DNA from: Acanthochlamys bracteata
Lineage: Eukaryota > Streptophyta > Magnoliopsida > Pandanales > Velloziaceae
DNA: 64,000 nt
Assembly (NCBI GenBank): GCA_019914995.1
Contig: CM034136.1
Coordinates: forward strand, 3,859,270-3,923,269
Direction of reading: 5' to 3'
In this document: positions 62,878 through 64,000 of the stretch, one piece after another
Layout: the number at the start of each line of letters is the position of its first letter
Position numbering within the stretch: the first letter of the stretch is position 1
The notes under the pieces: model-generated
Told to the model about the DNA's origin: nothing
The model's input: the letters and a program-made list of their open reading frames with translations, nothing else
The model's database searches: none
Translations under genes and position numbers: made by a program

Positions 62878-64000
62878 CTGAGAAAACATTGCAAGCAATG
62901 AGCGATGCTTAAGGAGATGGCAGACATACCACCAATTTAGGAAGCAATGACGCCAACCGCTTCAATTGACATAATACACATCTCACAAGACCTAACAGTG
63001 CTCCTAAACTCTAGATGAACTTTATAATATGATATAGAAAAACAGTCGTCAAGGATTTTAACATAAAATTAACACTTGATTTTGTCAATACCTCCCTTAC
63101 ATCTTTCTCGCTTTTCCAGACCTCTATTTAAACAAGACTTCTAGATTGTTAAAATATAATAACATTGTGAATACAAAACACATGAGATCTACTCTGAAGC
63201 AGATGCACATTAACACAACTATCTACGCTCACACAGGCTGCCTTCAGCATAAAGAGTTCAATCTTGTTAAACTTTCCTGCATAAACCATCACCAATCACC
63301 CACGCTCATCAGCACTAATATATAATCAGGCCATTTCAAAATCTTGCCTGTTCTATCTAGACTCAATAATCTCCATAGAAACCACTTCCAAATAATCTCT
63401 ATTGCTCTTTCTTAGATATGAGACATGCTTTTCAAGGATATTAATAATATCAACTTCATCAGTAATCTGCTGCTACTGTGCATTACCAAGTACTCCAACC
63501 TCAGTTTGCCAAATAAACACGCATATTAAAACCGTTAGACTGTCGCCGGAGCTCGGTGCATCTCAAACTCGTTATTTCTCCAATTCCTCTTCACAGAAAA
63601 ATCTAGATAAAAAACGACAATAACAAAAATATTGGATCAAAGATTCAGAAATAGGAAACAAATCCAACCACCTTACTATGTTTAAGGAAGAGAAGTAGTA
63701 GTTAAAGTGCAGAAATCTGGCAGTGAGAGATCTGGGAGTGACGGAAGAAGAATAACAGAAATGGTAATGGAGACTAGGAAAAGAGAAGATGAAAGAAGAA
63801 GACAGGTTGGTCCTTGCCGGATAATTTTCAACAAATTTTTTATAAATTTTTTTGATAATAAATCTCAATCGAGCCTAATGATCATAGAACGTTATTACTA
63901 ATGAATACTTTAATTAATATGATTATGTTTACTTGCGTGGTAGCCTGATAATAATTATGCAATAATTAATAAAGTTGATGGGGCCCATCTTAAGTTAGCC
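62878..64000. other. Upstream flank of the FAM91 pseudogene
   Basis: No further FAM91 exon is recognised. It could be intron or unrelated flank. The last 300 bases are AT-rich with no supported gene. Confidence 0.4.

Overview
The window is nuclear DNA from a flowering plant, most likely a eudicot. The evidence is AT-rich intergenic and intronic sequence, many short GT-AG introns, small TIR transposons, and proteins that are plant-type throughout: a CKI1-like hybrid histidine kinase, plastid argininosuccinate lyase (ASL), a PP4R3/SMEK phosphatase subunit, OEP16-2 and FAM91. I see no tRNA, rRNA or CRISPR.

Layout. 1-523: 3' end of an unrecognised plus-strand membrane-protein gene. 1.7-2.6 kb: hAT-like element. 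4.2-7.2 kb: inverted, decayed piece of PP4R3. 7.9-12.1 kb (minus): CKI1-like kinase without an ectodomain, with a possible leader and TATA promoter near 14.8 kb. 14.9-19.6 kb (plus): direct, decayed copy of the PP4R3 5' end, carrying a 1.85-kb TIR element. 20.6-21.3 kb: related element with a nested MITE. 21.75-23.2 kb (minus): ASL pseudogene. 23.8-24.6 kb: two tandem-repeat blocks. 26.0-27.6 kb (plus): kinase pseudocopy 2. 28.6-31.1 kb (plus): ASL body with an open frame but no first exon. 31.2-32.9 kb (plus): kinase pseudocopy 3. 34.5-34.9 kb: MITE in (TA)n. 35.4-52.8 kb (plus): apparently complete PP4R3 gene, 25 coding exons, 890 aa. 55.6-58.6 kb (plus): complete OEP16-2 gene, 7 exons, 179 aa. 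60.3-62.9 kb (minus): FAM91 pseudogene.

The main result is that the first 53 kb is a rearranged cluster of three unrelated genes (kinase x3, PP4R3 x3, ASL x2), copied in both orientations, with introns retained and then broken up by small TIR elements. Only PP4R3 is clearly intact there. The kinase and the plus-strand ASL are borderline. OEP16-2 and FAM91 lie outside the cluster. Nothing suggests that the genes act in one pathway. Exon limits were read by eye from splice sites, reading phase and remembered family sequences, without alignment software.
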